In this document: positions 43,596-50,531 of the stretch, piece after piece
Position numbering within the stretch: the first letter of the stretch is position 1
How the letters are laid out: each line of letters begins with the position of its first letter
From: Sedimenticola thiotaurini
GTDB lineage: Bacteria; Pseudomonadota; Gammaproteobacteria; Chromatiales; Chromatiaceae
DNA length: 64,000 nt
Direction: 5' to 3'
Assembly (NCBI RefSeq): GCF_001007875.1
Contig: NZ_CP011412.1
Span: 2,480,001 to 2,544,000, forward strand
The notes under the pieces: generated by a model
Databases searched by the model: none
Told to the model about the DNA's origin: nothing
Seen by the model: the letters and a program-made list of their open reading frames with translations, nothing else
Translations under genes and position numbers: made by a program

Positions 43596-44810
43596 TCACT
43601 CGCCGCCAGGGCGTCGCGGTGGCAACTCCATTACTACGCGCAAACGCCCGCCCTGGCATACCGGGCAGGGCCAGGCGGCCACCTCCGGGGTGGATCGGTT
43701 TATCGCCTTGTCCGGCTCGGCCTCGGTTGCCTCGGCCCGGGTGATGGCCGTCCGGATCTGGGGCAGTCGCCTGGCCCGACAGCAGTTGGCCAGGTAGCCG
43801 TAGTGGCGGATACGCATCAGGCCCTTGGGCAGCACGTGCAGCAGGAAGCGGCGGATAAACTCTGCGTGATCCAGCTGCATCACTTTGGGCTTTTCATCAT
43901 CCCCATAGTCCTTGTAACGGAAGCTCACCGTCTCTTCATCCATGGCCAGGATCCGCCGATTGCTTATGGCAGTGCGGTGGCTGTAGCGGGCCAGGTAGTT
44001 CACCACCGACCGGGTAGCCTGTTCACAGGGCCGGCTGAACACCACCCACTCTTTGTGCATCAACTCATCCAATCGGGCGTCTGCATCGGCTGCGGTCACC
44101 CGGTACAGTTCGCCGCTCTCGAACAGGCGGCGTAGACGATGGACCAGGTGGCCCCGGAAGTAGCGCGACAGCGCCCTGACCGGGAACAGGTAGTGACTCT
44201 TTGCTGCCTTCCATTGGCCCTGGTCCGTGAGCACACCACCCGGCACCAGGCAGTGTAGGTGCACATGTTGGGTCAGGGTCTGACCCCAGGTGTGTGACGT
44301 GCAAGGATGCACTAATGCCGTGGGCGCAGGATGCGCAGGAACGGCCAGCACCGCCGTCATCCCCAGTTGCCCGCCCAACCTTCTAGGGTCCTCACCAAAG
44401 CGCTTCAGTGTCGCCCAAACCGATGCAAACAGGGCCCGATACAGGACATCCGGGTGCAGCTGCGCCCAACCATTGAGGGTGTCGGGCAGGGTAAATACCA
44501 GGTGGTGGTAGGCAACCGGTAACACTGCCTGCTGCTGGGCTTCGGCCCATTGCCGGCTGGCCCGTTGCTGGCACTGGGGGCAGTGCCGATCGCGGCAGCT
44601 GTAGTAGTGGGTCTGATCATGAGCGCAGCGGTCACAGGCCAGCCGGTAGCCGCCCAGGGCTTCGGTCCGGCACTGCCGGATATGGTCGCAGACCCGGAGA
44701 CGACGGCTATCCAGGCGATGCCGTGCACAGTAGTGCGGCAGGTGCGCCGCCAGCACCTGCTGCAACCCCAGACTCACGCCCGGCCTCCCAGGTGGGCGAT
44801 CAGGTCGCAC
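43596..44810 (-). CDS. IS91-family HUH transposase
   Basis: This 404-residue protein has an N-terminal zinc-binding module (about C59-xx-C62, then CRDRHCPQC around residues 72-80). The HUH motif lies in QHVHLHCLVPGG (H182/H184). The catalytic tyrosine region is NYLARYSHRTAISNRRI (Y272 and Y276). These are the rolling-circle features of IS91 transposases. It overlaps the recombinase gene by 37 bp. All key residues are present, so the copy may be functional. Confidence 0.92.
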   Translation of the reverse strand: MRPDRPPGRPGVSLGLQQVLAAHLPHYCARHRLDSRRLRVCDHIRQCRTEALGGYRLACDRCAHDQTHYYSCRDRHCPQCQQRASRQWAEAQQQAVLPVAYHHLVFTLPDTLNGWAQLHPDVLYRALFASVWATLKRFGEDPRRLGGQLGMTAVLAVPAHPAPTALVHPCTSHTWGQTLTQHVHLHCLVPGGVLTDQGQWKAAKSHYLFPVRALSRYFRGHLVHRLRRLFESGELYRVTAADADARLDELMHKEWVVFSRPCEQATRSVVNYLARYSHRTAISNRRILAMDEETVSFRYKDYGDDEKPKVMQLDHAEFIRRFLLHVLPKGLMRIRHYGYLANCCRARRLPQIRTAITRAEATEAEPDKAINRSTPEVAAWPCPVCQGGRLRVVMELPPRRPGGE

Positions 44811-45637
44811 TGCACCCGCTCGCGACTGTTGTAGCGTGGCAACCAGTGCAGATATCCCAGGGTGCTGTGGATATCCCGGTGGCCCATCAGGTGTTGCAGT
44901 TGGTTGACGGCCAGTCCCGCCTCCAGCAGGTGGGTGGCGTAAGCGTGGCGCAGGGCGTGAATGCCGCCGCGCTTGCGGATGCCGGCCTGTGCCTTGCAGC
45001 GCCGGTACACCCGCTGGATGGATCTGGCATCCAGGTGTCGACCGGGGAAGTGCTCGCTGCTGGGGAACAGCCAGTCGCTGGGGCGATATATTCGCCAGTA
45101 CCGGCGTAACCGCTCCAGCAGTTGGTCGGACAGAGTGACCATCCTGTCCTTGCGGCCCTTGCCCTGTTCCACCCGCAACAGACGACGCTCCCCATCGATG
45201 TGACGTACCTTGAGCGAGACCAGCTCATTGACCCGCAGTCCGCAACCGTAACAGGTCAGCAGCATCATCCGGTGCTTCTCGTTGTGACAGGCGTGGATGA
45301 TCGCCGCCACCTCCTTGCGGGTCAGCAGCTCCGGGATCTGTTGCGGTCGCTTGGGTAGAACAATCGGCACATCGAAAGCCTTCCAGCCCAACACCTTCAA
45401 GTAGAAAAAGCGGATGCCGTTAAGATAAAGCCGGCAACTGGCGTTGGCCAGCTGGCGTTCCCGGACCAGGTGGGCGAAGTAGGCTTGCAGATCATCCGTG
45501 GTGAGCTGGTCGGGTGAACGGTGACTGAAACGCGCCAGGTCGGTAACGGCACGCAGGTAGCACTCATGGGTGCGCGGAGAGAAGCCATGCTGCTGCATGG
45601 CCTCGATCATCTGTTGACGTAAGGAAGTCATCATCAC
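44774..45637 (-). CDS. IS91-associated tyrosine recombinase
   Basis: This 287-residue XerC-like recombinase has an N-terminal core-binding domain (HECYLRAVTDLARFSHRSPD) and a catalytic domain with R in CGLRVNELVSLK, H-x-x-R in GIHALRHAYATHL, the later histidine in LMGHRD and Y in STLGYLHW. It lacks the extra helix found in integron integrases, so it is not IntI. It belongs to the IS91-like element. The listed ATG is followed by two more methionines; any of the first three may be used. Confidence 0.92.
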   Translation of the reverse strand: MMMTSLRQQMIEAMQQHGFSPRTHECYLRAVTDLARFSHRSPDQLTTDDLQAYFAHLVRERQLANASCRLYLNGIRFFYLKVLGWKAFDVPIVLPKRPQQIPELLTRKEVAAIIHACHNEKHRMMLLTCYGCGLRVNELVSLKVRHIDGERRLLRVEQGKGRKDRMVTLSDQLLERLRRYWRIYRPSDWLFPSSEHFPGRHLDARSIQRVYRRCKAQAGIRKRGGIHALRHAYATHLLEAGLAVNQLQHLMGHRDIHSTLGYLHWLPRYNSRERVQCDLIAHLGGRA

Positions 45638-45743
45638 TCTCCTGTAGCAAGACCGGAAGTGGTCTTTGGAAAGTGTGGTGAATAAGAGAAAAAAGCGAGG
45701 TTTTAAGAGGCTACCGCGAAGCGGTTTAGTTCAACAGCTGATT

Positions 45744-45781
45744 ATGCGTCTCGCGCATCTCATGAGAAATGCGTCTCGCGC
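45744..45781 (+). repeat. 13-bp direct repeats upstream of intI
   Basis: ATGCGTCTCGCGC occurs at 45744-45756 and 45769-45781, 25 bp apart. The second copy ends 5 bp before the intI -35 box. They could be regulator-binding sites or integrase-binding direct repeats of the attI region. They lie outside the IS91-like element. Confidence 0.75.
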
Positions 45782-45786
45782 GAATA

Positions 45787-45815
45787 TTGAATAAAACGAC
45801 TTATTGTTCTATATT
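45787..45815 (+). promoter_or_regulatory. Sigma-70 promoter of intI
   Basis: TTGAAT (45787-45792) and TATATT (45810-45815) are separated by 17 bp, about 38 bp upstream of the intI ATG. No LexA box is visible at this promoter, unlike many integrase promoters. Confidence 0.72.
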
Positions 45816-45852
45816 TGTTCTCTATCAGGGAACCATGTAGCAAGGAGTCGCT

Positions 45853-47244
45853 ATGTCTTTTGATTCGTTCGATCACGACACTGATCCAAAGGTCAAGCTG
45901 TTTTGGAAGCGCTATATCGACGTGACTAAACGGTTTCGTATTCCGGAACGGACCCGCCCCTGGTATCGAAAGCATGTTCAGGGATTCATCGACGCGAATC
46001 AGGGGGTAAAACTTCAAGCCCAAACGCCGGATAATGTTGAACGCTGGCTGAACCGGTTGGGGCAGAGCCCACAACTCTCCTCCTGGCAATTTCGCCAGAA
46101 AGTGGACGCCTTGCGTCTTCTCTTCAAACATATGCTGGGATTGCCGTGGGCTGCAGAATTTGACTGGGATCACTGGTACGAGGGTGGACAGCCGCTGGGT
46201 GATCAGCATCCGACAAGTGCGCGCAGTTATGAGACGAAAAATGCCGGCGCTGACAAGCGGGGCAATCTTCTGGGTCAACGGTTTCCGGGTGTTTATGCCC
46301 GGTTTGTCTCGGCAATCCGAATCTCGGACCTCTCCATCAACACTGAACAGAGCTACCTTGGCTGGATCAATCGCTTCCTTCGTTTTCACAACAATAAAGC
46401 CCCTGAAGAGTGTGTGGAGATGGAAGTATGTTCCTTTTTAGAGTATTTGGCCGTTCAACGCAAGGTAACTGGAGCAACCCAGGCCCAGGCACTGAATGGA
46501 CTGGTGTTCTTTTTCACTCGTGTCCTGGAGAAACCTCTCGGAGAAATCGGCTCTTTCAAGCGTCCCAAGCCCCACCAACGGATTCCAACCGTATTGAGCC
46601 GGCGTGAAGTGATGCAGATCCTGACACAGATCGATGGACAGACCGGTCTGATGGTGCGCCTGATGTATGGCACAGGCATTCGCGTCATGGAGTGTGCCCG
46701 GTTACGCATCCTGGATCTCGATTTCGAATATCGCCAGATCACGGTCCGTGCAGGCAAGGGCAAAAAGGACCGGGTGGTTCCGATGCCGGACGCGCTGACC
46801 GGCAAATTGAAGCGTCAGATTGCCTGGGTAAGCAGAAAGCACAAGGGGGATATCGAGGCTGGCTTCGGATCGGTGTATCTTCCGGAAGCGCTCGAACGCA
46901 AGTATCCCCGCGCGCCCAAGGAGTTCCGATGGCAATACCTGTTTCCGGCCACACGGATTGCCACCGATCCACGCTCAGGGGTATTACGCAGACACCATAT
47001 CCACCAATCGGTGGTGCAACGGGCAGTACGCAAGGCTGCCGTCCAGGCAGGCATCACCAAACGGGTGACCAGTCATACCCTGCGTCACTCCTTCGCCACC
47101 CACCTGCTGGAATCCGGCTCGGATATCCGTACAGTGCAGGAGTTGCTGGGCCACTCCGATGTCACCACGACAATGATCTACACCCACGTTCTGGGTAAGG
47201 GGGGAAACGGGGTGACCAGCCCGCTGGACCGGCTTGACACATAA
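45853..47244 (+). CDS. intI: Integron integrase with an extra N-terminal domain
   Basis: This 463-residue tyrosine recombinase has catalytic R277 (GTGIRVMECARL), H408 and R411 (SHTLRHSFATH), H434 (LLGHSDV) and Y443 (MIYTHV). Between R277 and H408 is the integron-specific insertion (AGFGSVYLPEALERKYPRAP then EFRWQYLFPA), which other tyrosine recombinases lack. Typical IntI proteins have about 310-350 residues. Here residues 30-105 form an added segment with a core-binding-domain look (RPWYRKHVQGFIDA, then WQFRQKVDALRLLF), ahead of the usual domain at about 160-230. AAGGAG lies 6 bp before the ATG. It excises and inserts cassettes at attC and attI. Confidence 0.95.
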   Translation: MSFDSFDHDTDPKVKLFWKRYIDVTKRFRIPERTRPWYRKHVQGFIDANQGVKLQAQTPDNVERWLNRLGQSPQLSSWQFRQKVDALRLLFKHMLGLPWAAEFDWDHWYEGGQPLGDQHPTSARSYETKNAGADKRGNLLGQRFPGVYARFVSAIRISDLSINTEQSYLGWINRFLRFHNNKAPEECVEMEVCSFLEYLAVQRKVTGATQAQALNGLVFFFTRVLEKPLGEIGSFKRPKPHQRIPTVLSRREVMQILTQIDGQTGLMVRLMYGTGIRVMECARLRILDLDFEYRQITVRAGKGKKDRVVPMPDALTGKLKRQIAWVSRKHKGDIEAGFGSVYLPEALERKYPRAPKEFRWQYLFPATRIATDPRSGVLRRHHIHQSVVQRAVRKAAVQAGITKRVTSHTLRHSFATHLLESGSDIRTVQELLGHSDVTTTMIYTHVLGKGGNGVTSPLDRLDT

Positions 47245-47274
47245 AAAAACGGCCCGCAATTGCGGACCGTTTTG
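47243..47274. terminator. Bidirectional terminator between intI and tRNA-Phe
   Basis: The arms ACGGCCCGCA and TGCGGACCGT form a nearly perfect stem with a 2-base loop, flanked by A7 on the left and T4 on the right. It starts directly after the intI stop and could end transcription of intI (plus) and tRNA-Phe (minus). Confidence 0.82.
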
Positions 47275-47277
47275 ATT

Positions 47278-47353
<76 letters not shown>

Positions 47354-47499
47354 TTGGAGAGGGCGTATTAAACCGATACGCGCTGCCCGAGTCAAGAGGG
47401 AATTGTGCCGGGAGGTCTGTTTTTTAACCCTTTTCCCGCCCGGAGCGGCCTGTTGGTTGGGCGAGCCAACAGGGGCAAACCCGCCCTGTTCCGACAGAA

Positions 47500-47760
47500 T
47501 CAGGGCGTGAAGTTGACCTGGGTGCCGCCATCTTCGAACAGGAATTTCTGCATCTGCTCTTCAAGAAATTCCCGTGATTTGGGATCAACCAGCGAAAGAC
47601 GGTTCTCGTTGATCAGGATGGTCTGCTGCTGCAGCCACAGTTGCCACGCCTCTTTGGAAACGTTATCGAATACCCGCTGGCCCAATTCGCCCGGATAGGG
47701 CGGTCGGTCCAGGCCTTCGGCCATTTTTTTCAATTTAACGCACTCCACCATACGACTCAT
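47500..47760 (-). CDS. yggX: Iron-trafficking/oxidative protection protein YggX
   Basis: This 86-residue protein starts [20 protein letters not shown] and contains [18 protein letters not shown], identical in pattern to YggX, which protects iron-sulfur clusters from oxidation. The start overlaps the end of mutY by 26 bp. The mutY-yggX order is conserved in many gammaproteobacteria; MutY itself has a [4Fe-4S] cluster, which gives the pairing sense. Confidence 0.96.
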   Translation of the reverse strand: MSRMVECVKLKKMAEGLDRPPYPGELGQRVFDNVSKEAWQLWLQQQTILINENRLSLVDPKSREFLEEQMQKFLFEDGGTQVNFTP

Positions 47761-48886
47761 CGACCCTCTCCTCTAAACGCTGATGTAACTCTTCAAGTAG
47801 ACGTGATACCGGGGCGGCCAGGCCGCGCTGATCGGGCTTGTCTGTGTTATACCAAACTCTACTGGTTCCATCCATGACCCATTCTGAACAACCGGCCAGT
47901 TGTACCACCAATGGCGTCATGTGCAGGTGAAAGTGGCTGAAGGTGTGGCGTCGTTCCGGCCAGGCGGTGATTGCTGACCAACCATCTCCGAACAACTCCA
48001 CCAGCCCGGCCTCTGCCGCCTGCCGATCGGGATATTCGGGCAATCCCCAGAGGCCACCCCAGATACCGGTTTGGGGGCGTAATTCCAGTAATACCCGCCC
48101 CTGACCATCATGGATAACCAGCATCACCACCCGGCGCGTCGGCAGGCTGGCGCGCGGCTTTCTATGGGGGTAGGCGTCTGGTTGCCCTTCGGCCCTCGCC
48201 TGGCACTGTTGACCCAGCGGACAACTTGCACAGAGCGGACGGGAACGCCGACAAAGAGTCGCTCCCAGATCCATCATCGCCTGGTTATAGGCCCCCGTCT
48301 GATGGGACGGCGTGAGCGTCTCGGACAACTGCCAGAGCCGTTTCAGCACCGCCGCCTTGCCGGGCCAGCCAGGCACGGCAAAACAGCGCGTCAAGACTCT
48401 TTTCACATTCCCATCCAGGATCGGACTGGGCTCCCCAAGAGCCAGCGAGAGAATCGCCCCGGCAGTGGAGCGACCGATTCCCGGCAACTCCATGAGCCCC
48501 TCGACAGTGGTGGGAAACTGGCCCGCCAGTTGGCTCTGGATTTGCTGGGCGGCACGGTGCAGGTTACGTGCCCGGGCATAGTAGCCGAGGCCGGACCAGT
48601 GGTGCAGCACCTCATCCAGCGACGCTTCCGCCAGTTGCAGGAGCTCGGGAAAGCGTTGCATAAAACGCTCATAGTAGGGGATCACCGTACTGACCTGGGT
48701 CTGCTGCAACATGATCTCGGAGACCCACACCCGATAGGGAGTGGGATTTTGCTGCCAGGGCAGATCCTTGCGCCCATACTGCCGGTACCAGGCGATAATC
48801 CGCGCTGAAAACTGTTCTGGATCCTGCTGCATCATCCCCCCGCAACTCTTCATCCACGCCTGCCTACCGCTTCGCAGACGACCCAA
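47735..48886 (-). CDS. mutY: A/G-specific adenine glycosylase MutY
   Basis: The 383-residue frame carries the MutY glycosylase that removes adenine opposite 8-oxoguanine. Visible features are [20 protein letters not shown], the helix-hairpin-helix with [17 protein letters not shown], the catalytic aspartate in [12 protein letters not shown], the four-cysteine cluster [17 protein letters not shown] and a C-terminal Nudix-like domain. The first 17 residues are not family-like. The true start is probably the ATG at 48835 or 48853. It overlaps yggX. Confidence 0.95.
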   Translation of the reverse strand: MGRLRSGRQAWMKSCGGMMQQDPEQFSARIIAWYRQYGRKDLPWQQNPTPYRVWVSEIMLQQTQVSTVIPYYERFMQRFPELLQLAEASLDEVLHHWSGLGYYARARNLHRAAQQIQSQLAGQFPTTVEGLMELPGIGRSTAGAILSLALGEPSPILDGNVKRVLTRCFAVPGWPGKAAVLKRLWQLSETLTPSHQTGAYNQAMMDLGATLCRRSRPLCASCPLGQQCQARAEGQPDAYPHRKPRASLPTRRVVMLVIHDGQGRVLLELRPQTGIWGGLWGLPEYPDRQAAEAGLVELFGDGWSAITAWPERRHTFSHFHLHMTPLVVQLAGCSEWVMDGTSRVWYNTDKPDQRGLAAPVSRLLEELHQRLEERVDESYGGVR

Positions 48887-48934
48887 GCGCTTTATGTCAC
48901 AATAGTCGCTCGCTTAACAACCCAATAGATCATC

Positions 48935-49927
48935 GTGAAATCGACCCTATCCGGCTTTATCTGCACCCTGTTGCTGGCCCTGCCAGGTATTGGCCATGCC
49001 CTCAGCTTCCCGTTGCCGGCACCCGGCAACGACATTGTTGGCGAAATTCGCCAGGTGCAGACCCGTTACGAAGACACCTTTTCCGATCTGGCCCGGGAAA
49101 ATGGGCTTGGCTACACGGAGATGACCGAGAGTAATCCGGGGGTAGATCCCTGGCTCCCTGGAGAGGGTACCACGGTCACTCTGCCAACCCGGTTTATCCT
49201 GCCGCCGGGGCCCCGTGAGGGCATCGTGATCAACTTAGCCGAGCTACGCCTCTACTACTTTCCGAAAGGAGAGAACCGGGTCGTCACCTTTCCACTGGGG
49301 ATCGGCCGTGAGGGCTGGAGCACCCCCATCGGGCAGGCCCGGGTCACCCGCAAGAAGCAGGCACCGAGCTGGTATCCGCCCGAGTCGATCCGCCGGGAGC
49401 ATGCCGAACAGGGGGATCCCCTGCCCAAGGTAGTGAAACCGGGACCGGACAATCCGCTCGGCAACCACGCCATCTATTTGAGTATGCCGGGCTATCTACT
49501 GCACGGCACCAACAAACCCTATGGGGTGGGTATGCGCGTCAGCCACGGCTGCATCCGTCTCTATCCCGAGGATATTGCCACCCTGTTCAAACAGATTGCA
49601 CCCAATACGCCGGTACGCATCATCAATGAACCCTACAAGGCGGGCTGGGAAAACGGCCGGCTTTTCGTGGAGGCGCACCAGCCACTGAGCGAACAGCGCA
49701 GCCGGGAAGGGACCAACTTCACCCCCCTGGTCAAGGCCATTATCAACGCCCTGGGGGAGAGTGAGCAGAAACCGGACTGGGACGCCATGAAACAGGCCGC
49801 CCTCAATCAACTGGGCATACCGGTACCGGTAACCCCCGCAGTGGCACCCGCAACACCGCCAACCGAACCGCAGTCGTTAATGGTCTCTGAGTCGGCGCCG
49901 CTGGCCTCCGAATCACCGGCCCAATAA
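48935..49927 (+). CDS. Periplasmic L,D-transpeptidase (YkuD domain)
   Basis: This 330-residue protein has a signal peptide (FICTLLLALPGIGHA), a LysM-like N-terminal region (TRYEDTFSDLARENGLGYTE, PGVDPWLPGEG) and a YkuD catalytic domain with HGTNKPYGVGMRVSHGCIRL, where the cysteine is the nucleophile. Such enzymes form 3-3 peptidoglycan crosslinks or attach lipoproteins to peptidoglycan. A small Lpp-like lipoprotein is encoded just downstream on the other strand. The C-terminal tail is Pro/Ala-rich. A bidirectional terminator follows. Confidence 0.93.
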   Translation: MKSTLSGFICTLLLALPGIGHALSFPLPAPGNDIVGEIRQVQTRYEDTFSDLARENGLGYTEMTESNPGVDPWLPGEGTTVTLPTRFILPPGPREGIVINLAELRLYYFPKGENRVVTFPLGIGREGWSTPIGQARVTRKKQAPSWYPPESIRREHAEQGDPLPKVVKPGPDNPLGNHAIYLSMPGYLLHGTNKPYGVGMRVSHGCIRLYPEDIATLFKQIAPNTPVRIINEPYKAGWENGRLFVEAHQPLSEQRSREGTNFTPLVKAIINALGESEQKPDWDAMKQAALNQLGIPVPVTPAVAPATPPTEPQSLMVSESAPLASESPAQ

Positions 49928-49930
49928 AAA

Positions 49931-49965
49931 AACGCCGCTCTCCTGGTTGGAGAAGTGGCGTTTTG
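49931..49965. terminator. Terminator after the L,D-transpeptidase gene
   Basis: The arms AACGCCGCTCTCC and GGAGAAGTGGCGTT form a stem (one mismatch) with A and T runs on both sides, directly after the stop codon. Termination of the plus-strand gene is expected. Confidence 0.85.
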
Positions 49966-50043
49966 TCACGGGCCGGCTGAAGCGCCATTTTTGCGGTTGA
50001 TGGTCAAACCGAAACAGCCCGCACACAGCCGGCATCGACGCAT

Positions 50044-50083
50044 AAAAAAAGGCCCTCTGGCATTTTCACGCCGTAGGGCCTTT
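50044..50083 (-). terminator. Terminator of the Lpp-like gene
   Basis: On the minus strand GGCCCTACGG pairs with the later AGAGGGCC, followed by seven T residues, 20 bp past the lipoprotein stop codon. Confidence 0.8.
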
Positions 50084-50102
50084 CTGCTATCTCTGGCAAG
50101 CG

Positions 50103-50381
50103 TTATTTTGCCATTGATTTGTGCATCATGCGGTCACACTTCTCAGCACACTCGTCAGCCGATGCCTGGGCGGCATTAGCTGCATTCATGGCTGCAGACG
50201 CTTTGCGATCTGCGGTGTCAGCAGTCAGCTTGGCATCCCGGGCAGCAGACATGGCAGCACTGGTACTATCCTTCAGGTCAGCGATATCGGCCTGCATCTG
50301 TTTCAGCTGGTCGGTGCTGGCGCAGCCAGTCACCAGGCCCAGAGTCAGCGCCATTGCGGAAAGCTTCTTGAGGGTGTTCAT
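50103..50381 (-). CDS. Lpp/OprI-family alanine-zipper lipoprotein
   Basis: From the ATG at 50381 the product is about 92 residues with a lipoprotein signal ending in LVTGC. The mature part is an alanine-rich coiled coil (SAAMSAARDAKLTADTADRK, ASAAMNAANAAQASADEC) as in Lpp/OprI proteins that brace the outer membrane. It ends in KSMAK, so a C-terminal lysine for peptidoglycan attachment is present. The neighbouring L,D-transpeptidase gene is a plausible partner, an inference from proximity. Confidence 0.88.
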   Translation of the reverse strand: MNTLKKLSAMALTLGLVTGCASTDQLKQMQADIADLKDSTSAAMSAARDAKLTADTADRKASAAMNAANAAQASADECAEKCDRMMHKSMAK

Positions 50382-50531
50382 GGTCATCGTCGTCTCCTAA
50401 GTTTAGTTTTGTTTTAACCACGCAGTTCCCGCCAGGCGCTAACCTGACAGTATCCCTGCCAACATAATATGGGATAGTGGCGCCCTTCTCAATTGAATTA
50501 AGCGCTAAACATCACACAACTGCATTAAAAA

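Larger units (their letters stand above)
43322..45737 (-). mobile_element. IS91-like element with tyrosine recombinase and HUH transposase
   Basis: The element carries a tyrosine recombinase gene followed by an IS91-type transposase gene, a known arrangement in part of the IS91 family. The inverted 10-mers CTGTTGAACT (43322-43331) and AGTTCAACAG (45728-45737) lie near its ends. Hairpins are seen at CCCTCGATAGGG on the left and ACCGCGAAGCGGT on the right, the latter followed by GTTC, the type of tetranucleotide at IS91 borders. Exact ends are uncertain by some bases. Confidence 0.8.
34539..47244. mobile_element. Chromosomal integron: intI plus 14-cassette array
   Basis: An integron integrase gene on the plus strand diverges from an array of 14 cassettes, all encoding minus-strand ORFs. 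Thirteen attC sites are recognisable by 7-bp ends of the RYYYAAC and GTTRRRY type, and the cores at the two ends of each cassette match (for example GTTATGG at both ends of cassette 1). The last attC is truncated. Cassette DNA is clearly AT-richer than the flanking chromosome. An IS91-like element separates intI from the array, and an IS3 element interrupts one attC. tRNA-Phe follows intI. Confidence 0.93.

Noticed and set aside
44774..45637. A second integron integrase
   Set aside because: The tyrosine recombinase lacks the IntI-specific insertion and is coupled by overlap to an IS91 transposase, so it belongs to the transposon.
45737..45852. LexA (SOS) box in the intI promoter
   Set aside because: No CTGT-N8-ACAG pattern was found near the promoter; only the 13-bp direct repeats stand out.
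43262..45853. Cassette promoter Pc
   Set aside because: No convincing -35/-10 pair reading toward cassette 1 was seen in the short segment left of the IS91-like element or inside the start of intI, so none is annotated.
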